Positions 36,706 through 46,640 of a stretch of DNA of 64,000 bases are shown here, in pieces. Origin of the DNA: Elusimicrobiota bacterium. Lineage in GTDB: Bacteria > Elusimicrobiota > Elusimicrobia > 2-02-FULL-39-32. Position 1 is the stretch's first letter, and each line of letters begins with the position of its first letter. The position numbers were made by a program, and so were the translations under genes. Where the stretch lies: positions 1 to 64,000 of the forward strand of contig JAKFYJ010000006.1 in NCBI GenBank assembly GCA_021730935.1, given 5' to 3'. Under the pieces are notes generated by a model that was given only the letters and a program-made list of their open reading frames with translations, was not told the DNA's origin and did not search any database.

Positions 36706-39700
36706 AAAACATTTTCAGTTCCGGAGAGGAGAACCTCATGAAACAGGACCGCGGGTTCAGCCTGGTGGAAGTGGTCGTGACCATGTCGATCCTGCTTTTC
36801 GTGGGGCTCGCCATCATGAACAATTTTCAGTCTCTGAGCAAAGCCAAGTCCGGAGATTTCGACAAAACTTTCGCCTCTGAAAAAGTCATTCAGATGATTG
36901 AAGAGCTCCGCGGCGTCGCCTCCACAAGCAAGTCCGTGGATCCTCTGGACGCTTATAACGACGGGAATGTCCAAAACCTTGTCCTCACCACGCTTGCGGG
37001 CGTGACGGATCCCGGGCACCCTCTGAGCGGAAACTCCAACCAGTTTTATACCCGGAACATCCTCATCACAACGGTCCCCAACGAACCCGATGTCCGCAAA
37101 GTGAGCGCCAGGGTTTATCTGGCGAGTTCAAAAAAACTCCTCGCCGAGGCGGTGAGCATCATCCGTTCCCTCGCCAGCAAGAATGTCCCCACCCAGGTTT
37201 TTGATCTCTATTTCATCCAGATCGAAAATGTCCAGGCGCAGTGGGCCGCCTGGCCCCGCACGACGAAACGGGACTATGACACCGTGATCCAGGACCTCCA
37301 GAACCGCAACCCCGGACTCGAGATCCGGACCCACGTCATTTCCCGCCTCGCCTATGGACGCGATCCCTATTATTCGCCCTATATCAATTATGCCGTCCGG
37401 AGCGACAACCTGAATCCGTCAGATATGCGGGTTTATTATTATCCGGGATTCTGCACCAACCCCTTTGACAATCAGCCCAGCTTGATCTATCAGCCGAGCG
37501 GCGTGTCCGCCAAATATAACTGGGACGGCGTCGTCTCCAAACCCGGCCCTGCTTTTGCGTCTTATCTCGATCCTCTGCTCAGGAACACCCAGGGCGACAG
37601 CATCGCCGACATCTATAACCACGCAGTCCGTTATCCCGAAGAAGAGCGCCTGTTCGCCCTCGCCGCCGCCGCCGCAGAAAACGCGGGGCTCCCCGCTCCG
37701 GAAATGAGCCTCCGGATGCTCCTGGAAAAAATGAGTTCGTCGCCGGCCGAATTGCAGAACGCGATGATCGTGAATTTTCACGGCAACACTTTGCCTGTCC
37801 CCCCCATGCGCAATTATTCGGACGCCGCAAAAATTCCCGACAACCATCCTTATGTCCGCGCAGTCACTCATCCGGAACGCATCAAATATGACTTGCCCGG
37901 CAACAAAGTGAAACTGCGCGTCTACACCTATGTGACGAACCCCAATGACGCCCAGTGGACGGACCACAACATCGCGCTCTCCTCATTCACCATCGTCCTC
38001 TCCACGGCCCTCAACCCGGCCAATGTCAGCATCCGCAAATCCACCGGAAATTCTTTCATTGATTATGCCTGGCAAGACACGAACCAAGGCGGAGTCGTCG
38101 ATTACATCGTGGGGACGGACTATAAACACAATGTCACCACCATCACCGTGTTCAACAGCCCCCTGTTCACTCCCGAATATTCCTCTTCAGGCAGAGGCCT
38201 CAAAACAAGCCGACAGCTTTATGGCCAGGAATATATTCCCTGCCCCGTGGACAACACATTTTCTTATTTCGACCCGACCGCTGATTTCCGCGAGTCCGGC
38301 AAGAATTTGACCTATGCCGGGGACATCCCCAAGAACACGGCCCGCTGGGTGATCACGCTTGGGGGCGGAGCGGGAATGCCGTCTTTGGCCAAGGGCATGT
38401 ATACCATCGACACCCGGATCGGCCGGGACACCACCGCCGGCTTGAGCGGAGGCAATCAGCCGACGAATTTGTCCCGCACTTTCGTGTGGGTGGGACAGGA
38501 AGTCCCGGGCTCGGAAATGATTCAGTTCATGGGAGATCCCCGCCACATGCCTTATGCCGATCTGAAATCTTTCGGCCTCTACAACCAGTTTTTCACCGCC
38601 GCGGACCTTTCCGCCCAGGGTTATGAAAACTTCAAAATTTTCCCGGCCTCCTGGTTCAACGGATACAACAATGTTTTGAACATGGATGTTCCCAGGTTTT
38701 TCATGCTGTATCGGACAGCGCTTCAAAAAACGGAATCGATTTTCAACAATCCAGCCACCCAGGCTTTCGCGTATTTGCAGGCCGGAGGCGAGATCGGGGA
38801 CGTCAACACCCGCCTCACTCCGTGGCGGCCGAACGATAACGCGGCTTCCGGTTCCGTCCGGGAAATTTCGGCCCCCACCGGAAGCTCCTATTCCCCCGCG
38901 GAAAGTTATAACCGCCTGATCGCGAGAGACGGCGCGAATTTCTGGTATAGCCGGTTTTGGCTGGGCGAACTTTATCCCGATAGCGAATACAAGGATTGGT
39001 GGCAGACCACCGGAAACCTGCCCGTGGGATCCGAAAAATATTACCGCGCGCTTTACAGAAAACTCACCGGCGGAGCGGTCACGAGCCAGTCTGATCTGGA
39101 CCCCGCCGATTCTCCGGCCACGGTCCCTGCCAACAACACCCGCCCCGCATCCATGGCTGACACCCGCGGTTCCGCCTCTTTCTTTAACGGCGGAAAAATC
39201 GCAAACTCTTATTTTTCGCATTTCTCTCCGGCCTCCGGAAACCCCGCGAATTACGGCGACCTGACGACCCCGGGACTGAACATGGCCAAAGATTTCAATT
39301 CCGTGTTGCCGAGTTTTATGGACGCGCCCCGCCCTTTCCGGCCCGACGATGTGACCGCCGGAGGGTATCCTCCGGAATTTTCGACCGTGACGTATTCCAA
39401 TGTCACACAGCGCACCACTCTTCTCACTTTCAGGACCGTTTATGAAACGCGGAGCCTGGAGGGGTCCCACGACTCAAGCGCGGTCATCCGGATGTCCACC
39501 AACACAGGTTTGATGGGGAGCGTAATCGTCAGCGGCATCAACGGTTCCTCCGCAGGTTCCCAAAATGTGACCAAACTTTCCGCGATCGAACTCATACACA
39601 CGTTTCTGGACCTGGGACTTGCCGATGACAGCCGAACGCCCCAGATCCCCCTGGTCGCCATCACCAGCCCCACGGCGGTCACGGATTTCAACAACCCCTC

Positions 39701-40046
39701 CAGCCTCAATTTCGTCTGGACCTCTTCCTGGACCCGCTGGGACAACCAGCCCTATACCTCTTCCTATCCCTCAAATTTCTCCGAAGGCATTCCTCTCGTC
39801 TTCAACGTCAAATATTCCAAAGACAACGGCAAAACCTGGAATTTTATCCAGGACGACGCCGCGGCAAAACCGGGAATTCTGGACAGCGGAGCCTCACACG
39901 CCGTCTCCGCCTATGGATACACCTGGGACGTCTCCAACAGCGCGCAATTCCCCGCCGGGACCTATGACGTCCGCGTCGAGGCGTATCGGACGAACCGGGC
40001 GCTCCACTATGCGTATCAACAGATCCACATGTATTTTCAGCGATGA
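36702..40046 (+). CDS. Giant (1114 aa) PilV-like protein with prepilin motif (triad 2)
   Basis: DRGFSLVEVVVTMSILLFVGLAIMNNFQSLSKAKSG; co-linear homology to 30436..34044 (e.g. NPGLEIRTHVISRLAYGRDPYYSPYIN). Confidence 0.75.
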   Translation: MKNIFSSGEENLMKQDRGFSLVEVVVTMSILLFVGLAIMNNFQSLSKAKSGDFDKTFASEKVIQMIEELRGVASTSKSVDPLDAYNDGNVQNLVLTTLAGVTDPGHPLSGNSNQFYTRNILITTVPNEPDVRKVSARVYLASSKKLLAEAVSIIRSLASKNVPTQVFDLYFIQIENVQAQWAAWPRTTKRDYDTVIQDLQNRNPGLEIRTHVISRLAYGRDPYYSPYINYAVRSDNLNPSDMRVYYYPGFCTNPFDNQPSLIYQPSGVSAKYNWDGVVSKPGPAFASYLDPLLRNTQGDSIADIYNHAVRYPEEERLFALAAAAAENAGLPAPEMSLRMLLEKMSSSPAELQNAMIVNFHGNTLPVPPMRNYSDAAKIPDNHPYVRAVTHPERIKYDLPGNKVKLRVYTYVTNPNDAQWTDHNIALSSFTIVLSTALNPANVSIRKSTGNSFIDYAWQDTNQGGVVDYIVGTDYKHNVTTITVFNSPLFTPEYSSSGRGLKTSRQLYGQEYIPCPVDNTFSYFDPTADFRESGKNLTYAGDIPKNTARWVITLGGGAGMPSLAKGMYTIDTRIGRDTTAGLSGGNQPTNLSRTFVWVGQEVPGSEMIQFMGDPRHMPYADLKSFGLYNQFFTAADLSAQGYENFKIFPASWFNGYNNVLNMDVPRFFMLYRTALQKTESIFNNPATQAFAYLQAGGEIGDVNTRLTPWRPNDNAASGSVREISAPTGSSYSPAESYNRLIARDGANFWYSRFWLGELYPDSEYKDWWQTTGNLPVGSEKYYRALYRKLTGGAVTSQSDLDPADSPATVPANNTRPASMADTRGSASFFNGGKIANSYFSHFSPASGNPANYGDLTTPGLNMAKDFNSVLPSFMDAPRPFRPDDVTAGGYPPEFSTVTYSNVTQRTTLLTFRTVYETRSLEGSHDSSAVIRMSTNTGLMGSVIVSGINGSSAGSQNVTKLSAIELIHTFLDLGLADDSRTPQIPLVAITSPTAVTDFNNPSSLNFVWTSSWTRWDNQPYTSSYPSNFSEGIPLVFNVKYSKDNGKTWNFIQDDAAAKPGILDSGASHAVSAYGYTWDVSNSAQFPAGTYDVRVEAYRTNRALHYAYQQIHMYFQR

Positions 40047-41044
40047 CCCCGCGCGCGACTCCCCAGGCCGGATTCACTCTCGTCGAGATGCTTCTCAGCG
40101 TCACCCTGATGGCCATGATGATCGCCATGGTGGGCCCCATGATCAACCTGACCCGTTCCGGAACGGTCCAATATGAAGCGCACATGCAGATCAAGACCGC
40201 GGCCCAGAAAACCATGAACAAAATCCAGCATCGCCTCGTGGAGTGCAAGCGGCTTTTTCAGGGCACCGCGCCGGACATCCTGTTCCAGATGCGCTGGTCT
40301 CCGGACGGCCAGCCCGAACCCATCAGCGGAAGCGTCCTCCCCGTCATCCAGCCCAACGGGTCTCTTGCGGATCCTTCGGCCCTAAGCGGATCCACCGGCA
40401 ACATGCTTTTCCTCGCGTCTCTGGGCGTGCCTGAAGACCTCAGCGTCCTGAACGGTTCGGGCGTGTCAGAAAACCTCAGGATCGACAATTATCGTTTCTG
40501 TTTTTATTATGTCGGCGCGGGTTCCGGAAAACTGGTCGGCGACAAATTCAACCGGACGCTGTGGGAATGGGAGAGCGTCGCGTATGCCGATTACAGCGCG
40601 ATCATGGCGATCAGCGACACTGCGAAAAGGCTCAACGCGGTCAGCGCATTGATGAACAAAGGTTTTTTATACGCCTGCGACCTTTCCACTGTGACGGCGG
40701 CCGGCGCTTTTTATCTCCTGAACTCCACCGGGACCCTGAGCCCCCAGATATATCACATGATCGTGCGGGATTCCGGGGGCCCGATTGCCGCCATGGGAAA
40801 CATGACCGGGTCCTATAGCTACGGCGTTTCTCCCAACACGGGCGGAACTTTCACTCCCAAGGATTCTGTCCCAAAATTCGCGACAGCGAGCGGTGAATTT
40901 CCGTCGGGATTCGAAGTCCTCGTCACGGGAGTTTCCGGCTCGCGGCAAGTGGTGGCCCGTCTCGTCATGGCGGCTTCCTCCGGCATCACCCGAAGCGTTT
41001 CCTACGAACAGATGATCTACGCCACCGTCCACGACGTCTGGTAA
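40043..41044 (+). CDS. PilW/GspJ-like prepilin-type protein (triad 2)
   Basis: QAGFTLVEMLLSVTLMAMMIAMVGPMINLTRSGTVQYEAHMQIKTAAQKTMNK; paralog of 34044..35045. Confidence 0.75.
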   Translation: MTPRATPQAGFTLVEMLLSVTLMAMMIAMVGPMINLTRSGTVQYEAHMQIKTAAQKTMNKIQHRLVECKRLFQGTAPDILFQMRWSPDGQPEPISGSVLPVIQPNGSLADPSALSGSTGNMLFLASLGVPEDLSVLNGSGVSENLRIDNYRFCFYYVGAGSGKLVGDKFNRTLWEWESVAYADYSAIMAISDTAKRLNAVSALMNKGFLYACDLSTVTAAGAFYLLNSTGTLSPQIYHMIVRDSGGPIAAMGNMTGSYSYGVSPNTGGTFTPKDSVPKFATASGEFPSGFEVLVTGVSGSRQVVARLVMAASSGITRSVSYEQMIYATVHDVW

Positions 41045-41083
41045 ACCCTCCCCCAACCCCTCCGTCCAAAAGTCACATTAATT

Positions 41084-41137
41084 TTTACATTTCGTTTACA
41101 TCCCTGTAACTTAATTTCAAGCCATACCCTTTATACT
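41084..41137 (+). promoter_or_regulatory. 11-bp-phased TTTAC/GTAAC array plus -10 (TATACT)
   Basis: tttac 41084, tttac 41095, gtaac 41106, degenerate 41117, N10, tatact 41132-41137. Confidence 0.8.
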
Positions 41138-41143
41138 CATAGT

Positions 41144-42091
41144 ATGAAAACGAGATTGCAGGTTATCCTCTTCACCGCCTCTCTCATAAGCTCAGCCGCG
41201 CTGAATGCGGCGCAGACCGGCGGAGCCTTCCTCAAGATCGATCCTTCCGCCCGGAGCTATGCCCTGGGCCAGAGCGGGGCGGTCGCGGCGCTTGGAGCGG
41301 AATCCATCGGGACCAACCCCGCCAATTTAATGGATATGAGCCGCAAAATGGAGCTCATGTCGGCTTATTCCAGCATCAGCGAAGACGTCTCCTATGCCCA
41401 CATTGCCGGCGCCGTCAACCGTTCCATGAACAAGAACCTTCTCGTGGACGCCATCGGCTTCTCTTATACAAGGCTTTCGGTCGGCGGCATCGACGGCAGA
41501 GATTCCGGCGGAAACAAGACGGCGGATTTCGGAAGCGTGGACAGCCAGATGTCCATGAGCCTGAGCGGAAACGCCGGGAAAATGAAATTGGGACTCACGG
41601 GGAAAGTGGTGCAGAGCAAGATCGGGGAATATAAAGCCAACACGGCGTTTGCGGGCGATTTCGGGATGAGCTGGGGGTTCCGTTCTCTGGGCAGAAATAT
41701 TACAGCCGGCGCGAGCGTTTCCAATTTTGGACAGGGCATCAAATATATCAACCAGAAAGATGCCTTGCCCACGACCCTGAACCTGGGCTTGGGAACGGCC
41801 GTGGGGCCCCTGAATCTCATGGGAGGCCTGAAACAGGAATTTAACGGCAAAACAGCGATGAACATGGGCGTGGAATTCAACGCGGGCATGGTTTCCCTGA
41901 GGGCCGGAATGAACGCGCTCAGCGGAAACAAAGGCAACAAAACCTCGAACGGCTTCGACGGATTGTCGAGCGGCGTGGGGTTCAGGATCGGGAACACAAG
42001 AATGGATTATGCCATCGGCCAGGCCAGCGCGGATTTGGGCGTCACCCAAAGATTAAGTTTGACCTTGCAATTTGGAAGAAAACCTGAATAA
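41144..42091 (+). CDS. PorV/PorQ-like outer-membrane protein
   Basis: GGAFLKIDPSARSYALGQSGAVAALGAESIGTNPANLMDMSRKMELMSAYSSI; C-terminal LTLQFGRKPE. Confidence 0.8.
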   Translation: MKTRLQVILFTASLISSAALNAAQTGGAFLKIDPSARSYALGQSGAVAALGAESIGTNPANLMDMSRKMELMSAYSSISEDVSYAHIAGAVNRSMNKNLLVDAIGFSYTRLSVGGIDGRDSGGNKTADFGSVDSQMSMSLSGNAGKMKLGLTGKVVQSKIGEYKANTAFAGDFGMSWGFRSLGRNITAGASVSNFGQGIKYINQKDALPTTLNLGLGTAVGPLNLMGGLKQEFNGKTAMNMGVEFNAGMVSLRAGMNALSGNKGNKTSNGFDGLSSGVGFRIGNTRMDYAIGQASADLGVTQRLSLTLQFGRKPE

Positions 42092-42103
42092 TTACATAGG
42101 CCT

Positions 42104-42499
42104 GTGAAAAATATCGTGGAGGAGAAAAACATGAAACCGAAATATTCAAGAATCGTCGCTGAAGCCATGGTCCCCGCTCTGATTTTATTTGCCGCCTGCA
42201 CCTTCAAGGCCATGGCCCTCTGGGCGTCCGACTCTTCCATCCGGGTCTATCCCAACCCCTGGCGCGCTGGCCAAAATGCCCCCCGATCGGTCACCCTGGA
42301 CAATCTGCCCCTCAACAGCACGGTCAAAATCCTGTCCCTGGCGGGAGACCCCGTAAAAACCCTTTCCGTCCCCGGGGGCTCGGCTTCCTGGGACCTGACC
42401 AATGAGGCAGGAAACAGCGTTACTTCAGGCGTTTATGTCTATGTCGCCAAATCCGAAGGAAACCAGGTTTTTAGAGGCAAAATCGCCGTTATTCGTTAA
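42104..42499 (+). CDS. Short secreted protein: signal/TM segment plus FlgD/T9SS-like C-terminal domain only
   Basis: SIRVYPNPWRAGQNAPRSVTLDNLPLNSTVKILSLAGDPVKTLSVPGGSASWDLTNEAGNSVTSGVYVYVAKSEGNQVFRGKIAVIR. Confidence 0.75.
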   Translation: MKNIVEEKNMKPKYSRIVAEAMVPALILFAACTFKAMALWASDSSIRVYPNPWRAGQNAPRSVTLDNLPLNSTVKILSLAGDPVKTLSVPGGSASWDLTNEAGNSVTSGVYVYVAKSEGNQVFRGKIAVIR

Positions 42500-42603
42500 T
42501 ACTCTCCTCCCTTCCCCTGTAAACCTTTGTAAAACCATGTAAAGGCGTCCTTGTGGTTCCCCCTTTTTAGGGGTACCCTTGGGGTGTCATGGCATCCAAA
42601 ACT

Positions 42604-42657
42604 TTTACATTTTGTTTACATCCCTGTAACTTAATTTCAAGACCCGTCCTTTATAAT
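42604..42657 (+). promoter_or_regulatory. 11-bp-phased TTTAC/GTAAC array plus -10 (TATAAT)
   Basis: tttac 42604, tttac 42615, gtaac 42626, degenerate 42637, N10, tataat 42652-42657. Confidence 0.82.
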
Positions 42658-42663
42658 CAGGGT

Positions 42664-43605
42664 ATGAAAAACAAAATGAAACTCCAGCTGATCGCGGCAC
42701 TGGTCCTCAGCTCAGCGTCCCTGAACGCGGCCGTGAGCGGCGGATCCTTTTTGAAGATCGATCCTTCAGCGAGAAGCTATGCCCTGGGCCAGAGCGGAGC
42801 GGTTGCGGCGCTCGGAGCGGAAGCCATGGGAACGAACCCCGCCAATTTAATGAACATGAGCCGAAAGATGGAAGTGATGTCGGCATATTCCAGCCTGAGC
42901 GAAGGCGTGTCTTATGGCCACATCGCGGGAGCCATAAACAGATCCGTGAACAAAAATCTTCTGGTGGACGCCATCGGCTTCTCTTATACGCGGCTTTCAG
43001 TCGGCGGCATTGACGGCAGAGATTCTTCAGGGAACAAGACCTCAGATTTCGGATCGGACGACAGCCAGATGTCGATGAGCATGAGCGGGAACATCGGGAA
43101 GATGAAAGTGGGAGTGACTGGGAAAGTGGTGCAGAGTAAGATCGGGGAATATAAAGCCAATACAGCGTTTGCGGGCGATTTCGGGATGAGCTGGGGATTT
43201 CGTTCTCTCGGCAGAAACATCACGGCGGGCGCGAGCCTCTCAAATTTTGGACAGGGCATCAAATATATCAACCAGAAAGATGCTTTGCCCACGAGCATGA
43301 ACCTTGGACTCGGAACCGAAGTGGGCCCCTTGAACCTGTTGGGAGGGCTCAAACAAGAACTGAACGGCAAGATGGCGATGAACATGGGATTGGAATTCAA
43401 CGCGGGACTGGTTTCTCTGAGAGCGGGCATGAACGCATTGGGCGGAGCGAAGGGGAGCAAAGGCGGATTCGACGGGCTCTCCAGCGGCGTGGGATTTCGG
43501 ATCGGGAACTCGAGGATGGATTATGCGGTGGGCCAGTCTTCATCAGATTTGGGCATCAGCCATAGATTAAGTTTGACTCTCCAGTTCGGCAAGAAGGCGG
43601 AATAA
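42664..43605 (+). CDS. PorV/PorQ-like outer-membrane protein (start re-assigned to MKNKMKLQ)
   Basis: GGSFLKIDPSARSYALGQSGAVAALGAEAMGTNPANLMNMSRKMEVMSAYSSL; the longer ORF start at 42589 lies upstream of the -10 box. Confidence 0.82.
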   Translation: MKNKMKLQLIAALVLSSASLNAAVSGGSFLKIDPSARSYALGQSGAVAALGAEAMGTNPANLMNMSRKMEVMSAYSSLSEGVSYGHIAGAINRSVNKNLLVDAIGFSYTRLSVGGIDGRDSSGNKTSDFGSDDSQMSMSMSGNIGKMKVGVTGKVVQSKIGEYKANTAFAGDFGMSWGFRSLGRNITAGASLSNFGQGIKYINQKDALPTSMNLGLGTEVGPLNLLGGLKQELNGKMAMNMGLEFNAGLVSLRAGMNALGGAKGSKGGFDGLSSGVGFRIGNSRMDYAVGQSSSDLGISHRLSLTLQFGKKAE

Positions 43606-43607
43606 AC

Positions 43608-46544
43608 ATGAGAAAAATGTCAAACATAGGGACATATGCCGCGGCGTTTTTGTTGTCTGTGTCAACCCCTGTCCCATGCCTTATGGCTGCAGTTCATTCC
43701 ACTGACATCATCTATCAGGACAACCTGCAGTATGAAGGCGCTTTCAGGGTGCCTGTGGGAGATTTCGGCGGGCCGCAATTTCACGGATTTAATTATGGAG
43801 GCACGGCCTTGGGATATAATCCCGCGGCGAACACGCTTTATCTCATGGGCCATGATTCTGACCAACTGATGGCGGAAATCACAATTCCCGGACTGGTCAA
43901 CAGCAAAAATTTAAATGCCTTAAACAGAGCGTCGGTCGTGAAAGGTTTGGTGGACGCAACGGAAGGCAAACTACCCCTCATCAACCCCGGCGATATTAAC
44001 GGGATGAAAGTCGGCGGCATCCTTCCATATAACGGCAAACTATATTTTTCCGCTTATGCCTATTACGACGGAAACGCTACCCAAATTAACACCCATTTCG
44101 TGAGGCCTCTGGATTTGAGCGTAAACGGCCAGACGGTCGGACCTCTCCGGGTGGGCACAGTCAAAGCGGGGCTCATCGCAGGATACATGACTCCGATCCC
44201 GGCTGAATGGCAGGCGGACTTTGGCGGCCCGGCTCTCACCGGACTCTGCTGCATTTCAATCATTGGGAGAACTTCCGAAGGCCCATCGGCCTTCGCCTTT
44301 GATCCGGCCCAGTTGGAGTCTGTGTCTCCTGTCCCGGCAAACCCGCTTTTATATTACCCCATCAATCACGCAAACCTTGGGAACTGGGACAATGTTGCCA
44401 CCGTGAACCTGGGATTCAATATGAGCACGAGCGTCAAAGGCATCGTATTCCCGAAAGCGACCAGGAGCGTCCTGTTCTTCGGCGCCACCGGAACAGGCGT
44501 TCCCTGTTACGGGCCCGGCACAAGCGACCCAAGCAAACACGGTGAACCGGCTCTGGACATAGGAGACACCGCTGACGACTGGTGTTATGACCCCGCCGAC
44601 AACAGCAAAGGGACTCACGCGTATCCCTATATTTATCAGGTCTGGGCTTATGACGCAAACGATTTCGCCGCCGTCAAAAGCGGGCAGAAAAATCCGTGGG
44701 ACATTTACCCTTATGCTCTTTGGAGCCTCGATCTTATGCCCGTGAGCGGCAGAACTCTCGGCGGCGCGGCCTACGATCCTTCGACGGACCGCATCTATGT
44801 ATCTCAGCAATTCGCAGACGGGTCCATGCCCGTCATCCATTCACTCAAAGTCAATGTCGGCGCAAACGCGCCTCCCCTCGACGGCACGGCTCCCGCGGTG
44901 GCCATGAAAAATCCCTCAGACGGCGCCACGGTCTCCAGGGTTATCAATTTAGAAGCCACTGCGACAGACAATGTCGGCATCACCGATGTCGAATATTTTC
45001 TGGACGGAGCCAGCTTTGCTCATGCTTATGTCGGAGTTCCGTTTCCCCACTTATGGGACACTCGTTTGATCGCGAACGGTGTTCACACTCTTTATTCCGT
45101 CGCCAGGGACATGGCTGGAAATTCAAAACAATCTGCAGCGATCATGGTGACGGTCAACAATACTGATAATGTCAAACCTACCGTTTCCATCTCTCTCCCC
45201 GCCAGGAACGCCACCGTTACCCGGAACACCGTCCTGCTTGCAGACGCGTCGGACAACGTCGGGATCGCGGGGGTCAAATTTGTGCTGAACAATTCCGTCA
45301 TCGGTTCCGAAGTCACTTCGGCTCCATTCTCCATGAACTTTGATTTCACGCCGTATGCTAAAGGGAGCTATAACCTCACTGCGGTCGCCAGAGACGCGGT
45401 CGGAAATATTTCGTCATATATGATCGCCATCAACGTCGACAATTCCGTCAATGCCGCGCCTCCCTCAGTTTCCGTCACGGCTCCTTCTGCCAATGCCTCA
45501 ATCACCAGTTCCACTATCGTCACAGCCGCCGCTTCCGACGCCATCGGCGTGGCGGGCGTGCAGTTCAAGGTGGACGGCGCGAATCTAGGGGCTGAGGACC
45601 AGACTTTTCCATACTCGGTCATATGGTTTTCAACGGCGGGCATCAATGGAACCCATCTCCTGACCGCGGTTGCGCGCAATTCTGTCGGGCTCTCCGCCCT
45701 TTCCGCTTCCGTGACCGTAAAAGCAGATAATGTCGTCACCTCCACCACCGTGGCTGGCGGGGTTTCCATCTCCACTGGAAGCAACAATGGCAATAACGGG
45801 AATCCTGGAGGCAACAGCGGCAATTCCGGAAACTCCGGGAACTCCGGCGGGACCACCACCGTCACCGTCAATCCCCCCATTTTCCGCAAAGGCAACATGG
45901 CTGTCGCCGTCGATTCCGGCACCGGCAAAGCGGACATGGTTGAGCTTCCCTCAGACTTAACGAGAAAAACCGCTCTCCTGAGGAAAAATCTCATGCTCCT
46001 TGGAAGCGAAGTGGAGTTCACGATGTCTTCGGGGACTCTGGCTTCTGCGACGATTTATGTCCCCTTCGACGCTTCGCTGATTCCCGCGGGATACACGACC
46101 GCCAATGTGCGGGTGGCTTATTACAATCCCTCCACAGGCCTCTGGGAAATCCAGGACAATGTCTCTGTTCAGGGCGCCCAGCTTCTCTGCACGGTTCCTC
46201 ACTTTTCGATTTATGCTCCCGTGCTGGTCAAACCTGCGTCGGCTCCGGAACTCCAGGAAATCTATGTGTTCCCGAACCCGACCGTCGGTTCTGACAACCC
46301 CACGATCCGCGTCAAGATGGGCCAGGTGGACACGGTGGAAGTGGACATTTATGATTTGTCCGGAGCCAAAGTTCACAGCGCGAGTTTCTCCGGAGAGTCC
46401 CCCCAGATCGGTTCAGACGCGCAATTTTATTATGACTATGCCTGGACAGAAGAAAAAGCCAGCGGCGTCTATATCGCCGCCGTCAAAGGCAAAACAGCAT
46501 CAACCACCGTCAAAGCCAAGGTCAAATTCGCCGTCGTCAGATAA
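43608..46544 (+). CDS. Large modular secreted protein: N-terminal unassigned domain, three bacterial Ig-like repeats, Gly/Asn linker, FlgD/T9SS-like C-terminal domain
   Basis: Repeats APAVAMKNPSDGATVSR.../KPTVSISLPARNATVTR.../PPSVSVTAPSANASITS...; C-term EIYVFPNPTVGSDNPTIRVKMG...ASGVYIAAVKGKTASTTVKAKVKFAVVR. Confidence 0.8.
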   Translation: MRKMSNIGTYAAAFLLSVSTPVPCLMAAVHSTDIIYQDNLQYEGAFRVPVGDFGGPQFHGFNYGGTALGYNPAANTLYLMGHDSDQLMAEITIPGLVNSKNLNALNRASVVKGLVDATEGKLPLINPGDINGMKVGGILPYNGKLYFSAYAYYDGNATQINTHFVRPLDLSVNGQTVGPLRVGTVKAGLIAGYMTPIPAEWQADFGGPALTGLCCISIIGRTSEGPSAFAFDPAQLESVSPVPANPLLYYPINHANLGNWDNVATVNLGFNMSTSVKGIVFPKATRSVLFFGATGTGVPCYGPGTSDPSKHGEPALDIGDTADDWCYDPADNSKGTHAYPYIYQVWAYDANDFAAVKSGQKNPWDIYPYALWSLDLMPVSGRTLGGAAYDPSTDRIYVSQQFADGSMPVIHSLKVNVGANAPPLDGTAPAVAMKNPSDGATVSRVINLEATATDNVGITDVEYFLDGASFAHAYVGVPFPHLWDTRLIANGVHTLYSVARDMAGNSKQSAAIMVTVNNTDNVKPTVSISLPARNATVTRNTVLLADASDNVGIAGVKFVLNNSVIGSEVTSAPFSMNFDFTPYAKGSYNLTAVARDAVGNISSYMIAINVDNSVNAAPPSVSVTAPSANASITSSTIVTAAASDAIGVAGVQFKVDGANLGAEDQTFPYSVIWFSTAGINGTHLLTAVARNSVGLSALSASVTVKADNVVTSTTVAGGVSISTGSNNGNNGNPGGNSGNSGNSGNSGGTTTVTVNPPIFRKGNMAVAVDSGTGKADMVELPSDLTRKTALLRKNLMLLGSEVEFTMSSGTLASATIYVPFDASLIPAGYTTANVRVAYYNPSTGLWEIQDNVSVQGAQLLCTVPHFSIYAPVLVKPASAPELQEIYVFPNPTVGSDNPTIRVKMGQVDTVEVDIYDLSGAKVHSASFSGESPQIGSDAQFYYDYAWTEEKASGVYIAAVKGKTASTTVKAKVKFAVVR
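45781..45857 (+). repeat. Low-complexity Asn/Gly/Ser linker repeat (GNSGNSGNSGG type)
   Basis: aacagcggcaattccggaaactccgggaactccggc in the coding frame. Confidence 0.85.
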
Positions 46545-46640
46545 TCCCTCCCCCTGTAAACCCTTGTAAAGGCATGTAAAGGCGCTCTTGCGGTTCCCCC
46601 CTTTCGGGGTTACCCTTGGGATGTCATGGCATTCAAAACT

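Noticed and set aside
38187-39470. 427-aa minus-strand ORF
   Set aside because: Antisense of the giant PilV-like gene; Arg/Gly-rich shadow ORF typical of GC-rich coding DNA
42589-42663. Longer N-terminus of PorV-like ORF (MASKTFTFCLHP...), likewise at 46626
   Set aside because: This stretch contains the phased repeats and -10 box, and the internal Met precedes a proper signal peptide
45781-45857. Short tandem repeats that could suggest a CRISPR or minisatellite
   Set aside because: In-frame Gly/Asn/Ser linker; no repeat-spacer structure. No CRISPR array was seen in the window
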